From Primulina eburnea (lineage: Eukaryota > Streptophyta > Magnoliopsida > Lamiales > Gesneriaceae): a stretch of DNA of 64,000 bases. The stretch covers positions 10,639,069 through 10,703,068 of the forward strand of contig NC_133101.1 of NCBI RefSeq assembly GCF_022965805.1, in the 5' to 3' direction. Both the position numbers and the translations under genes were made by a program. Positions 47,836-59,340 of this stretch are shown piece by piece. Under the pieces are notes generated by a model. That model was not told where the DNA came from, did no database searches, and saw only the letters and a program-made list of their open reading frames with translations. The stretch's first letter is position 1. The number at the start of each line of letters is the position of its first letter.

Positions 47836-48468
47836 ATGGCGGGAAGGTACGAGATAGCAAAGTTCAACGGAAGCAATTTTATGCTGTGGAAAATAAAGAT
47901 ACAAGCAATTTTAAGAAAGGAGAATTGCTTGGCGGCTATTGGAGATAGACCGGTGGAGATTACGGATGATGGAAAGTGGAATGAGATGAATGATAATGCT
48001 GTTGCCAATTTACACTTGGCTATAGCTGACGAAGTTTTGTCAAGTATCTCTGAGATAAAAACAGCCAAAGTTATCTGGGATACTCTGACAAAGATGTACG
48101 AGGTCAAGTCGCTACACAACATGATTTTCCTAAAGAGAAAGCTTTATACTCTTCGGATGGCGGAATCTTCATCGATGACCGACCATATCAACACACTAAA
48201 TACTCTATTTGCCCAACTCACTTCCATGGGGCATAAAATAGGGAAAAATGAACGTGCGGAGCTTCTACTTCAAAGTCTACCAGATTCATACGATCAACTT
48301 ATCATCAACATTACCAACAATATTCTGATGGGCTTTCTAAGATTCGACGATGTCTTAACTGCGGTTCTCGGAGAAGAAAGCTGGCGCAAGAATAAGGAAG
48401 ATAGGTTGGTATCCTCGAAGCAGGCAGAGGCATTACCGATGATAAGAGGTAAGATTTATGGACCGTGA
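47836..48468 (+). pseudogene. Copia C Gag (frameshifted before the zinc knuckle)
   Basis: Starts MAGRYEIAKFNGSNF, a typical Tork/Tnt1-like Gag start, and continues through the UBN2 core (SLHNMIFLKRKLYTLRM, LLLQSLPDSYDQL). The frame ends at 48468 where Gag should run on into the CCHC knuckle, which lies in the next frame from 48458. One small frameshift near 48450-48460 explains this. The ATG is about 140 bp after the primer site, in keeping with the family. Confidence 0.85.
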
Positions 48469-49961
48469 CTCCAGTGGGAGCCAAAGGCGAGGTAGATCAA
48501 AGTCGAGAAGTAAGAAGAAAAATATTTACTGCTTTAAATGTGGCGGTAAAGGGCACTTCAAGAAAGAGTGTACGAGTATTGATAAAAGTTCTCAAGGAAA
48601 TGTGGCCAGTACTTCAGGCAGTGGTGAAATATTATTCAGCGAAGCAGCAACAGTTGCAGAAGGCAGACACAAATTTTGTGACACATGGATTATGGATTCA
48701 GGAGCGACATGGCACATGACGTCTCGGAGAGAATGGTTTGATCATTATGAACCAGTCTCAGGAGGATCTGTATTCATGAGAAATGATCATGCCTTGGAAA
48801 TCGCTGGGGTCGGTACTATCAAAATAAAAATGTTTGATGGCACCATTCGCACCATACAGGAGGTACGACATGTGAAAGGACTGACGAAAAATCTTTTGTC
48901 CTTGGGGCAATTGGATGACATCGGGTGCAAAACTCGGATCGAGAACGGGATCATGAAAATCGTAAAAGGCGCGCTTGTGGTTATGAAGGCGGAAAAGGTT
49001 GCTGCAAATCTGTATGTTCTTTTGGGAGAAACACACAAAGAGGCAGAACTAGCTGTTGCATCAATTGGTTCAGGAGAAGAATTAACGGTGTTATGGCATA
49101 GAAAGCTCGAGCATATGTCAGAACGAGGGTTGAAAATTCTCTCAGAACGGAAGCTGCTGCCGGGACTTACAAAAGTGTCACTACCCTTTTGTGAGAACTG
49201 TGTTACCAGTAAACAACACAGATTAAAGTTTGGCACTTCTACTGCCAGGAGAAAAAGCATATTGGAGCTGATTCATTCGGATGTTTGGCAAGCACCAGTT
49301 GTATCCCTAGGAGGAGCGAGATACTTTGTCTCGTTCATTGATGATTTCTCTAGGAGATGTTGGGTGTATCCGATCAAGAAGAAATCAGATGTTTTCCAGG
49401 TCTTCAAAGATTTTAAAGCGCGGGTTGAACTTGATTCAGAAAAGAAAATCAAGTGTCTGAGGACTGACAATGGAGGAAAATATACCAGTGACGAGTTTGA
49501 TGCATTTTGTCAACATGAGGGCATCAAGAGACAGTTCACGACAGCTTACACACCTCAACAGAATGGAGTGGCGGAGCGGATGAACAGGACCTTGTTGGAC
49601 AGAACAAGAGCTATGTTGAGGACTGCAGGTCTAGAAAAGTCATTTTGGGCAGAAGCAGTCAAAACCGCTTGTTATATTATCAATCGTTCTCCTTCAGTGG
49701 CGATTGATCGAAAGACTCCGATGGAGATGTGGACCGGGAAGCCGACAGATTATTCTCATTTGCATACATTTGGAAGTCCGATGTACGTTCTGTACAATGA
49801 GCAAGAAAGATCAAAGTTGGATTCGAAATCCAGAAAATATATCTTCTTGGGTTATGCTGATGGAGTAAAGGGGTTTCGCTTGTGGGATCCTACTGTTCAC
49901 AAGCTTGTCATCAGCAGGGATGTTGTCTTCGAGGAAGATAAAGTAAAGGGAGACAAAGGCA
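48458..49961 (+). pseudogene. Copia C zinc knuckle, protease and integrase
   Basis: Begins out of frame with Gag. CCHC knuckle CFKCGGKGHFKKEC near 48530, protease WIMDSGATWHMTS near 48690, then integrase with HRKLEHMSERG, CENCVTSKQ, the DDE core (IHSDVW, LRTDNGGKY) and NGVAERMNRT. The GKY in place of the common GEY is a small change near a catalytic region. The frame runs into the assembly gap at 49962. Confidence 0.9.
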
Positions 49962-50061
49962 NNNNNNNNNNNNNNNNNNNNNNNNNNNNNNNNNNNNNNN
50001 NNNNNNNNNNNNNNNNNNNNNNNNNNNNNNNNNNNNNNNNNNNNNNNNNNNNNNNNNNNNN
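49962..50061. other. Assembly gap (100 N)
   Basis: Exactly 100 N, probably a placeholder of unknown true length, between integrase and RT of Copia C. Confidence 1.
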
Positions 50062-50090
50062 CACAGAATTCAGAAACTACTATATTTCAG

Positions 50091-51257
50091 GTGGAGAATA
50101 AGACAGACGAAGGTCAAGTTTCTTGTGAAGCAGTACCAGAGCACGAAGAACAAGAGCATGTTGAGTCTGAGGTTTCCAATGTGAGGCAGTCAACTCGAGA
50201 CAGAAGACCTCCAGGTTGGCTTTCAGATTATGTCACTGAAAGCAACATTGCATATTGTCTATTATCAGAGGATGGTGAGCCATCGAGTTTCCACGAGGCT
50301 ACTCAAAGCTCGGATGTATCCTTGTGGATGACAGCAATGCAAGAAGAGTTGGAGGCTTTAGACAGGAATAAAACTTGGGATCTTGTTACACTACCACGAG
50401 GAAGGAAAGCCATTGGAAACAGATGGGTCTATAAGATCAAGCGTGATGGCAACAACCAAGTGGAGCGGTATCGTGCTAGATTGGTGGTGAAAGGGTATGC
50501 TCAGAAAGAAGGCATTGACTTCAATGAGATATTTTCTCCTGTGGTTCGGCTTACAATAGTCAGAGTGGTGCTGGCATTGTGTGCGGTGTCTGACCTACAT
50601 CTAGAACAGCTAGATGTGAAAACGGCATTTCTTCATGGAGATCTTGAAGAAGAAATCTATATGCTCCAACCAGAAGGTTTTGCGGAAAAAGGCAAAGAGA
50701 ACTTGGTTTGCAGGTTGAAGAAATCTCTGTACGGTCTCAAACAGGCGCCGAGGTGTTGGTACAAGAGATTTGATTCCTATATCATGAGCCTTGGATACAA
50801 CAGATTGAGTGCAGACCCTTGTACGTATTTCAAGAGGTCTGGTGATGATTATATTATTTTGCTGTTGTATGTGGACGACATATTGGTAGCAGGCCCCAAC
50901 AAAGATCAGGTCCAAGGATTGAATGCACAGTTGGCTAGGGAATTTGATATGAAGGACTTGGGACCAGTAAACAAGATTCTAGGGATGCAAGTTCACCGAG
51001 ACAGAAGCAACAGAAAGATTTGGCTTTCCCAGAAAAATTATTTGAAGAAAATCTTGCAACGCTTCAACATTCAAGATAGTAAGCCAATTTCGACCCCTCT
51101 TCCTGTTAACTTCAAGTTATCCTCCGAGATGTGTCCTAGCAGTGAAGCAGAGAGGATGGAGATGTCTCGAGTACCGTATGCATCAGCAGTGGGAAGTTTG
51201 ATGTTCGCCACTGATATGTACAAGACCGGACATTGCTCAAGCAGTGGGAGCAGTTAG
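50091..51257 (+). pseudogene. Copia C reverse transcriptase
   Basis: RT motifs WMTAMQEELEAL, GNRWVYKIKR, QLDVKTAFLHGDLEEE, YGLKQAPRCWY and the catalytic LLYVDDILVAG, then LGMQVHRDR. After YASAVGSLMFA the frame is lost through a small indel near 51215-51235. The first Met is not a true start; the frame continues from before the gap. Confidence 0.9.
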
Positions 51258-51834
51258 TCGGTATATGGCGAATCCTGGACGAGAGCATTGGAGCACTGTC
51301 AAGAGGATCCTTAGATACATTAAGGGTACCTCGAATGCTGCATTATGTTATGGAGGATCAGATTTTACACTCAGGGGCTATGTCGATTCAGATTATGCAG
51401 GTGATCCTGATAAGAGGAAATCTACTACAGGTTATGTGTTTACACTTGCAGGAGGAGCAGTAAGCTGGGTTTCAAAACTGCAAACAGTTGTGGCGTTATC
51501 TACAACAGAGGCAGAATATATGGCAGCTACTCAAGCGTGCAAGGAGGCAATATGGATTAAAAGGTTATTGGAGGAGATCGGGCACAAACAAGAGAATGTT
51601 CTTTTATTTTGTGACAGTCAGAGTGCCTTGCACATCGCAAGGAATCCAGCCTTTCATTCCAGGACGAAACATATTGGAGTACAATTTCACTTTGTGCGAG
51701 AAGTAGTAGAAGAAGGAAGCGTGGATATGCAGAAGATTCATACGAAAGAAAACATAGCTGATTTTCTGACCAAGCCAGTGAACAGTGATAAGTTTGAGTG
51801 GTGTAGATCCTCAAGTGGCCTAGCGGAAACGTAA
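51244..51834 (+). pseudogene. Copia C RNase H
   Basis: Continues RT in another frame: GAVSRYMANPGREHW, YVDSDYAGD, STTEAEYMAATQA, LFCDSQSALHIA and ENIADFLTKPV, the full Copia RNase H set. Ends with a stop about 75 bp before the 3' LTR. Confidence 0.9.
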
Positions 51835-51910
51835 GCAGCAGGGAATGGCAAGATTTAAAGGATGTGTGGAGATGTGATTGATTCTCAATCAAATCTCCAA
51901 GTGGGAGAAA

Positions 51911-52366
51911 TGTTGGCAGAGAAATAATGGTCAAAGAGTGTGCATTTATTGCATGTCGGGCAAATGGCTGAAGAATTTCAAAATGGGTTGGCAGGGACAA
52001 CGTGTTGAATTAGAATACACGTTTTTAACGCGTATTCACACGGTCAGGGGGCTCTATAAATAGAGCTCCCCCCTTCATTCTGAAATCATCCCTTCTTCGA
52101 GTTTTCTCTCATCTTATAAGCATTTAAGTGCTTAGTTCTATAATATTTGTGAGGTGTTTTGTTCTCCTGTATTAAGAGAGTGTGTGTTCTCTTTGGAAAC
52201 ACAGTGAGTGAGTTGTACACCACAAAATATTATAGTGGAAATCTTTTCATCTTGCCCGTGGTTTTTACCCTAATAATTTTTAGGGGTTTTCCACGTAAAT
52301 CTCGGTGTCCAGTTTATTCTTTATTTTCGGGTTTTATTATCTCAAATTCCGCACGTGGGACCAACA
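51911..52366 (+). repeat. Copia C 3' LTR (456 bp)
   Basis: TGTTGGCAGAG ... GGGACCAACA; preceded by purine tract CAAGTGGGAGAAA and followed by target duplication TACTC. TATA box at 52054-52063. Confidence 0.95.
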
Positions 52367-53098
52367 TACTCAACTATGCAGCATCTAAGGTTTAATATTT
52401 TATCTATTGATTAAGCAACATTCAAATGTCTAATATTATTTTATACACGTTATTATAATGAGATGTCATAGACTCCTTTTATATAATAATATAATATTAT
52501 ATATTAAATATATGTACACTAAAAATAATAAACAGTAAAATAAATATTCTTAATCTTGAATATTGTTACTTTTTTCTTGTGTTTTGGAGTTTGGAAAAAT
52601 ATAGAGATCCTTCGAATATCGTGCTAATAACGTGTTAAAAGTAAAAATCTACGGTAAAAAGTAAAAATTTCAAACTCACAAAATATATTAAACTACACAC
52701 TTTATAAAACTTTCTCTGTACTCAATTACGATTTTATTCACAAATTGAGAGACCTATTTATAGAATTTCTTTGGAAATAATCCAAAAAAAAATATCATTA
52801 CATACATCATCACAAACTAATTTTCAATATTTACAACTATTATTTTCAATATTAAATAATTTCAATTTTTTATTTTCAACTATATAAAAGCTTTTTTTAA
52901 AAGAAAAAACACACGTGTGAATCAATCGGGGTTGTCTAAGTCCAAAAAAACTTTCAAGAACTTGCTTGAACGTTCAACCCAAGACTCCGGATATTTATCG
53001 CTTTCATTGACCAATAGTGCACAATTACAACTTGTTCGAAATTATTAATATATTATCCAAAATATCATATTATATTATATTATCCAAAGTTGGTAAAA
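52367..53098. other. AT-rich intergenic DNA, right flank of Copia C
   Basis: Apart from the possible half-exon at 52372-52389, no gene or transposon end was seen. Confidence 0.4.
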
Positions 53099-53236
53099 TA
53101 TCTAATACTTGGTGGGCTTGATACACACGTAATATGACGGTAGTTGTTAGGGACTCCACATTTAATTGAACTATCTTAGCCAGATTTTTAACTATGAGAT
53201 TTATTTTATTTTATTTTTTTACATGCCATAACATAC

Positions 53237-53976
53237 TGATGCCCTCAATATTTGACCGTGCTCGAGTCCTATGCCCGGCCGATCATCTCTCGTCTCCTTG
53301 AGAACCTTGGCCGAGCCCAGGGTAATGCTCGGCTAGCTGGGTAGTGCTCGGCTGTCTCGGCCGAGCCCCGGGGGCCGAGCCAAACCATTGGTATCATGTC
53401 CAGTTAATCCGGAGCGAGCTCTTGTCAAACACAGATGCTTATATTACGAATCTCAAGCCCATGTACTCTGCCTATATCTTAATAACTTTGTCAAAAATAA
53501 AAGGCGTAAATGAGCCTTGAATATGCCAGAATCTCGCCGTGTGATTAGAGGCGACAAGGGATCAGGCCGGAATTTCGCCATGTGATTAGAGATGGCGAGA
53601 GATCCGGCCCTAACTTGCAGTGATTGGAGAAGAGTTTAATTTTATAAGGAAATTTACCTAAAATAAACTTCGGCTCAATATGGTAAGAAGTCCCCTCAAC
53701 CACTATTAATATAATGTACATTTTCATGGTGAAGGGCATTCAGGATATAAGACTTTCTTGAGAATTATTTCAGATTTTGCATTCTCCCATTCCTTTTTCC
53801 AAAACACAAAAATCCAATCGAAAAATCGGAGTGATCATGCCGGAAAAATTCTCAGCACCTCCCAATACCTACTAGTTTCATACAAGCCGGTAGTGTTCCA
53901 TCCGCCCCGGTCCAAACAGTGTTGATCTAAAGTTCAAGCTCACCAGACCGAACCCAGGAAAGATTTGGTATCATCA
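53237..53976. mobile_element. Solo LTR (740 bp) with perfect target duplication
   Basis: Starts TGATGCCCTC and ends GGTATCATCA (TGATG/CATCA). CATAC is duplicated at 53232-53236 and 53977-53981. Copy 1 of the duplication has the matching empty site (AACATACATACTTCGC). GC-rich GGCCGAGCC words occur near 53325-53390. No primer site or coding DNA, so it is the product of LTR-LTR recombination; the superfamily is unclear. Confidence 0.9.
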
Positions 53977-54393
53977 CATACATACTTCGCTTATTAGAAA
54001 AAAAAGTTAGTCATTTGTGACACGAGTTAACCTGATTCGTACATATTATAAAAAATTTTAATAATTTTTTTCTGAGTTGAGTCGAATTGGATATTTGTCT
54101 CACAAATTTACTCGTGAGACCGTCACACAATAATTTTTGTTATTAGAAATATTATATCAGATCGTGTTTAGACTTTAGATCAAGAGATTTAATTTGGGAC
54201 GAACGACTTAGAGAGTGTTTGACAAATCTCATACGTTTTTAAAAAACAGTTTATAAGCATTTATAATATGTTTTGTAAAAGAAGTTGCAAACTAATAAGG
54301 GCTTAAAATAAGGAGTGTTAAAAAAATTGGGATAACTCACCTTTTTTTTAAAAAAAAAAATCTTATTTTAATATTTCATTTCTCCAAAATGGC

Positions 54394-54560
54394 AAAAACT
54401 TGTGTTGTCATATTTTGTGAGATGTATATTTTATTTGAGTCATTCATGAAAAAATATTACTTTTTATGCTAAGAGTATTACTTTTTATTGTGAATATCAG
54501 TAGAGTTGACCCGTCTCACATATAAAGATTCTTGAGACCGTCTCACAAGAAACTTGGTCA
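54394..54560. repeat. Foldback MITE-like repeat, copy 3
   Basis: Counterpart of copy 2 in the duplicated segment, with the left inverted arm partly deleted (ACTTGTGTTGTCATATTTTG) and the right arm GAGACCGTCTCACAAG kept. Confidence 0.6.
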
Positions 54561-54752
54561 TCCAAAATATCCTTATATATCTTCTTAAACATTTACTTTA
54601 TCCTCACTTCTTAAATCTCAATTATTTAAATTTTTTTTATCGAATTTAAAATAATATTTTTATTATGATATAAAAAACAAAATTGTTAAATTTGTATTCA
54701 GTAATTTAGTAACTAATTTGTTTTAATCAACATTACAATTATAAAATATTGT

Positions 54753-54788
<36 letters not shown>

Positions 54789-56182
54789 ATATGCACTTAA
54801 AATAACTCATAGTATTATACTTTATTTTGGTAATTATGACTCTTTTTGTATGATGAAAATGTAAATCCGAATTACTTTGATACGGTACTTTTCTAGGAAT
54901 ACACCAAAGAAGAAGAAATACAAGGAAATTAGGGGCATGTGCCAAACTGCCAATAATGAAATTAAAAATTAATCAACTTTTAGGTGGGAACTTTAATGAT
55001 TACCCTAATTAATAAATTAGTTGCTCTTAAAAATATCTAAAAATTAATATAATACCTCTTTAATGTCATCTTAATGCTCGAATTCAATTGGCGGATTTGA
55101 CATAAGTTTTAAAATAAAATGGAAAAGAAAATATCATCGAGTCATCATCGCTTATCAAAATATATAATTAATAGTAAGTAAGAGTAGATAGAAATAGAAC
55201 CAAACCAAATTTAAATATGTCACTATCGATTTTAAGTCATCTAGTCCTATTTTAAAATTAGTTAAAAAATTTAATTTGGATTAAAATTTAGATTAAAGAA
55301 GTCCAAAGCAAACCGGTTTTATACCTATATACGATTATATACAAAATAATAGACTTTGTAAGACCAAGTTTTGCAACAATTGATTTTATTTTATTTTTTG
55401 AAGTATATTTATTCCTCTTACCATTGGCAAGAAATGCTTGTTGATAAAAAATTACAAAGGATGATCGCGGATGTAAGATTTGAAGTAAATGAGTCGAAGA
55501 TTAATGTTGTATTTGGTGCAGAAATAACATTATTTTGGTGTAAAATTTACACCAAAACGAATTTTGTGATTGAAGATGGCCTGCGAAATTCATTTTGAGG
55601 TTTTATATCTATACTATTATATAATATGATAGATGGTTATATTAACAAAATAATGTTATGACTTTTGGGTGGTTAGTTGTTTTTTCCGATTACACTTTAT
55701 CTCTTACAAATTATATATTTAATATAATTGTATCATTGTTAAATAAGTAAATTATAATAAAATAATCATATTTGCAAACTCTTTCTTTTTTTTTACGAAA
55801 AATGTGTTAGATATATATTATTCGGAAAAATTATATTTTTTGTCCTATAATTTATATTTTATTTCAAGTGAATTTTGCATTTTACTCATGATAAGTTACA
55901 GTAAATTTGCACTTTTAGTTATGTAATTTGAAATATGCTTTTTTAGTTATGTAATTTGAAATATGCTTTTTTGATCTTGTAACGTATATGTTTTTTATTT
56001 TGTTTCCGTCATTCTTTTACTAGAAGACATTGGACTAAGATAAAAAATGACCAAAAAATAAAAAATTATAAGTCATATAACTACAAATAAAAATTCAATC
56101 AAAAATTTAAAAAATTACAAATTTAAAGATAAAAACATAATTTTCCCTATATATTATCTTAACTCTGCTTTGTAAATTAGGG

Positions 56183-56455
56183 GTGATATATTGTATGATA
56201 TCTAAAAATAGATATTTGATATCGTACCGAAAATTACTATATTAAAAAATATTTATATCGATACCGTATCAAATATTCTGATGTATCATACCGGTTATAT
56301 CAAAATATTTCAGTATATATATATACCATTTTGAATCGAAATATTAAATATTTTAATTTATATATAATATTTCGATATATATCAAAAATTTTAAATTTCA
56401 TATAATTATAATATCAAATATTTTGATATCGATGTCATATCATATCCACAATTTA
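56183..56455. repeat. AT-rich repeat dense in ATATCAAATATTTTGATATC words
   Basis: Inverted and direct copies of GATATC, GATACC/GGTATC and AAATATTTTGATAT fill this tract, like degraded hAT-derived repeats of plants. Ends and target duplication could not be fixed. Confidence 0.45.
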
Positions 56456-56539
56456 AGTTTTACGAGAATTTTGATAAATTCACTATATTTTTTATTACGA
56501 TAACTTCAACATAAACAAAATTCGATATTTTTCCTAGCA

Positions 56540-56548
56540 AGATATTTT
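56540..56548 (-). promoter_or_regulatory. Evening element (reverse)
   Basis: AGATATTTT, the inverse of AAAATATCT, about 300 bp before the COR27-like ATG. Confidence 0.5.
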
Positions 56549-56643
56549 GGTCTGCCCGCACTTTTTAATTTCACAAAGTCAATTATTATGAAATACTCAT
56601 GAGTCAATAGGGCGAGCGCGTGAGGGAAACGTGCGCGGGGCGG

Positions 56644-56652
56644 AAAATATCT
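56644..56652 (+). promoter_or_regulatory. Evening element (forward)
   Basis: Exact AAAATATCT, about 110 bp upstream of a TATA-like TTTATAC (56759). The evening element is the known binding site of CCA1/LHY/RVE clock factors. Confidence 0.65.
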
Positions 56653-56699
56653 GGCTGGAGATTAATAAAACCCTCCGCGGCGACCAATCGCTTTACTGA

Positions 56700-56705
56700 C
56701 ACGTG
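56700..56705 (+). promoter_or_regulatory. G-box CACGTG
   Basis: CACGTG in the COR27-like promoter, 55 bp before the TATA-like sequence; a typical bZIP/bHLH (HY5/PIF-type) site. Confidence 0.55.
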
Positions 56706-56802
56706 TAAAGCGCTCCCATGTGGAGCCCACACCACGCAAAACCGCCTCGCTCGCTCTCTTTATACGAAAGGGTTTTCTCCATTTTTAAATCCGATAAATC
56801 TA

Positions 56803-56811
56803 AGATATTTT
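56803..56811 (-). promoter_or_regulatory. Evening element (reverse) in the likely 5' UTR
   Basis: AGATATTTT between the TATA-like sequence and the ATG, the third copy in under 300 bp. Confidence 0.45.
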
Positions 56812-56847
56812 CCTCCTCTTTCTCGTTGACAATTTCAATCCCCAAAA

Positions 56848-59233
56848 ATGGAGAGGAATCTCCGGTCGGAGGAGTTGGTGCTGTGGAACAACGCCGAGGT
56901 TTCGTCTTTGACCGTTCAGAATGGCGGAGATGTTTTGCGTCTCCTCGCCAACGTTGCTGCTTCGGTAATCCGAGTTTTTTTATAAATGTTTTATGATTGA
57001 TTTGTTGGGATTAGATTTTGTTAGATTGAATCTTTCAGTGTTTTTTCCAGCTGTTTTGACTGTGAGGTTGATGTAGTTAAGTTTGTGTTGAGATTTGAAT
57101 GTGAAGTTCATGTAGTTAGGTTCACGTTTGCAGCAGTTTTTTTAGGCTTGATTCGTTGGTATTTAGGTTTTTTTGGTGCTTGCCTTCAAACCTGAAGGGG
57201 TGGATAGCTGTAGGATTAAGAGGAACAGGCCATTTGTTCCTGTTGCATTACTTGTTTTATTTTTGTCTTAGTGTTGTGTGGTTGAAATGCATTATCATTG
57301 TGCAAAGTAATTTGTTGATTGTTTTCTTCCGAGTTGGAAATGAAATCCAAAGAGGGTAAAAGGGGGATCTAAACTTTAGTGGCCACTTTTTGGCTTGTTT
57401 TTCTCTTTGAAAAAATTAATATATTCTATAATATGCGCGGGTACTTGCATTACCATGACAATGGGGAAGGGGATAATAAAGAATTGAAGGTTTAATGTCT
57501 GGTACTAACCATGTTTCTGAAAGTTTGTAGGTTTTATGATACGTGCTTTTGCTTGTTTTGTCAAATGTTGTCGTTGAACTCCTGTTTTAGATGTACCTTC
57601 CAATAGAATGTGCAGGGAGGAGATTCATCAATATGTATTTTCCTCTACAAATATTAACAGAAGGCCTTCCTTGAGTATTTGAATAGCATTTTCACATTCC
57701 TTTTTTTTTAATCCAGGACGATTGCTCAGCATGGACGAATGAGAAGCACAACTTATATCTTAATAATTTGGAAGTGTCATTTGTCACACAGCTTCACGAG
57801 TCTAGGGATTTGGTAAACAAGAATATGACTCAAAAGAAGCCAATAAATTCTCCCGAGCAGGTTGAAGAACTTTCTTGTTAGAAATTATAGTTTTAGTTTA
57901 CTTTCCCAGCTGCATATTTCACTGAATGGGGAAACAGAAACATTATTTTTCTAAAGTTCTACCAGTTTACTGCTTCACAGCATGGCTGCTGGCGAAAAAT
58001 TGATCATAGGAGAGATGAGCTTCTCTCATGTCCTACAGCTGATTCTCACAACTGTATGAAGAATTCATGGATATATTTTCACCATCCTTCCCTATCAGTT
58101 GACTTGCAGTCCGACCGTGAAAACCATTCTAGCAGAAAAGGGATTATGTCTCATGGATTGGCTACATGTTCACAACAAGTTTCTGCCATGAACCTGTACT
58201 ATGCCAATTCTTTTGATTCGATGAAAGGTTACTCTAACTCGACCAGACTGTGTTTCCTTTTTTGCTGGCCATCCTTGTCTGCTTTTGATGTGTGCTTTTT
58301 TACTTAAGTATGTTATTCATCGTTCTAATCATGTTGGGTACTCGAAGATATTTTACTGCTTGGTTTAGAAAAAAGTATTCATGGGGCTAGAATATATATT
58401 CAACTGTGCTAAAATATATGATTGAGACTTCCAATTTACTAATCTTGCCGAGTCATGCAACGTTCATTTCTTCAATCACATGTGACTTTTTTTGGCATAG
58501 CAGCTGAATCAATTGTTGCAAGTTTCTTTTGTTCCTTTCCCTTTGAGTAAGGACGAGGAGTCAACAAATAGCATGATTGACACTTTCTTTCTTTTTTCTT
58601 ATTATAACCGTTTTCAGAAATTTAAAGTTTATGAATGTCTTATTTCATTAACAATATGGTTTTAGACGAGTGCTAAGGTGTTAGGTGATCAAGGTGGTTG
58701 ACTAAATGAAAGTTTTATTTTTCTACAGTTGACTTCACCAATGGTGAAGAAGTTGATAATCAAGTTTATTTGGAAATAGTCCATGCTCAAAGTGTATAGG
58801 CATTCCATACATCTGAGGCTCATAGTTACTGTCGTATATCAAGACCTTTTTGTCCGTAGTAAGTCAACCAAGTTAAAATTCTTTGGGTACAATGGGATTT
58901 TAAAATCGAAGTGCTAAAATTGCTTGTTTTGGAGTAGATTGCTCACGACGCAATCTAATGTTTATTTTGCATGCATCTTGTTTGAGGGTTCATTTTTATT
59001 TTTTATTTCTATGATATCTATTAGTCATCCTCCTTTTTTAAAAAAAATAATTTGTGCAACAATTTCATATAATAATTCAAAACGAATCAGATTGCATAAT
59101 TTTGTTTATCATTGTATGGTAAAATTAGAAAATCTCGTTTCCTGCAGAGGGCACGGGTCAGAATTATGTGAATCATGAAGACAATGACCAACCAAATCTC
59201 AGGTCTGGGGTGGAAAAGATGAAATCAGCATAA
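56848..59233 (+). CDS. COR27: COR27/COR28-like cold- and clock-regulated protein (four exons)
   Basis: Exons 56848-56964, 57717-57860, 57981-58227 and 59148-59233 join in phase (0, 0, 1) to 197 residues; all junctions obey GT-AG. The start is the ATG of MERNLRSEEL, following a TATA-like site and leader. Family motifs: AWTNEKHNLYLNNLEVSFV at 44-62, the SPEQ/HGCW block at 84-91, NSWIYFHHP near 115, and GTGQNYVN at 171-178 before a basic EKMKSA tail. Known COR27/COR28 proteins are nuclear repressors that link cold, blue light and the clock and are targets of COP1; no DNA-binding domain is obvious. The protein is somewhat shorter than Arabidopsis COR27 as I remember it and lacks a C-terminal extension. 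Three evening elements and a G-box upstream fit the family's evening-phased control. An alternative 3' exon at 59341 is possible. Confidence 0.75.
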
Positions 59234-59340
59234 GCCGATGGTCCAAGCCATGAATAAGTAATGTCTTGAATTATTCAGAACTTCTGTTTACGTTCAAGAA
59301 CCTACTAGGTTTCTTCTTCACATGCATTTTTTCTTTCAGA

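Larger units (their letters stand above)
39703..52366 (+). mobile_element. Ty1/copia retrotransposon C (Tork-like), with nested Gypsy
   Basis: 5' LTR starts TGTTGGCAGAG at 39703, is interrupted at 39733/39734, resumes at 47264 and ends ACCAACA at 47679. The 3' LTR is 51911-52366. A 5-bp duplication TACTC flanks the whole (39698-39702, 52367-52371). Primer site TGGTATCAGAGCC begins at 47682 and a purine tract AAGTGGGAGAAA abuts the 3' LTR. Pol has motifs of Tnt1/Tork-type elements. It carries frameshifts and a 100-N gap. Confidence 0.93.
53099..55970 (+). repeat. Segmental duplication, copy 2
   Basis: Counterpart of 36419-37990. It has two additions: a solo LTR (53237-53976) and about 600 bp at 55069-55670 whose right part begins with the Helitron-like TCTATACTATTATATAA near 55612. 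The block at 55674-55820 is inverted relative to copy 1. The shared end reads AGTTATGTAATTTGAAAT. Confidence 0.8.

Noticed and set aside
56620..56996. Two overlapping open frames over the COR27-like first exon
   Set aside because: They cover the promoter and leader in other frames and conflict with the spliced COR27-like model.
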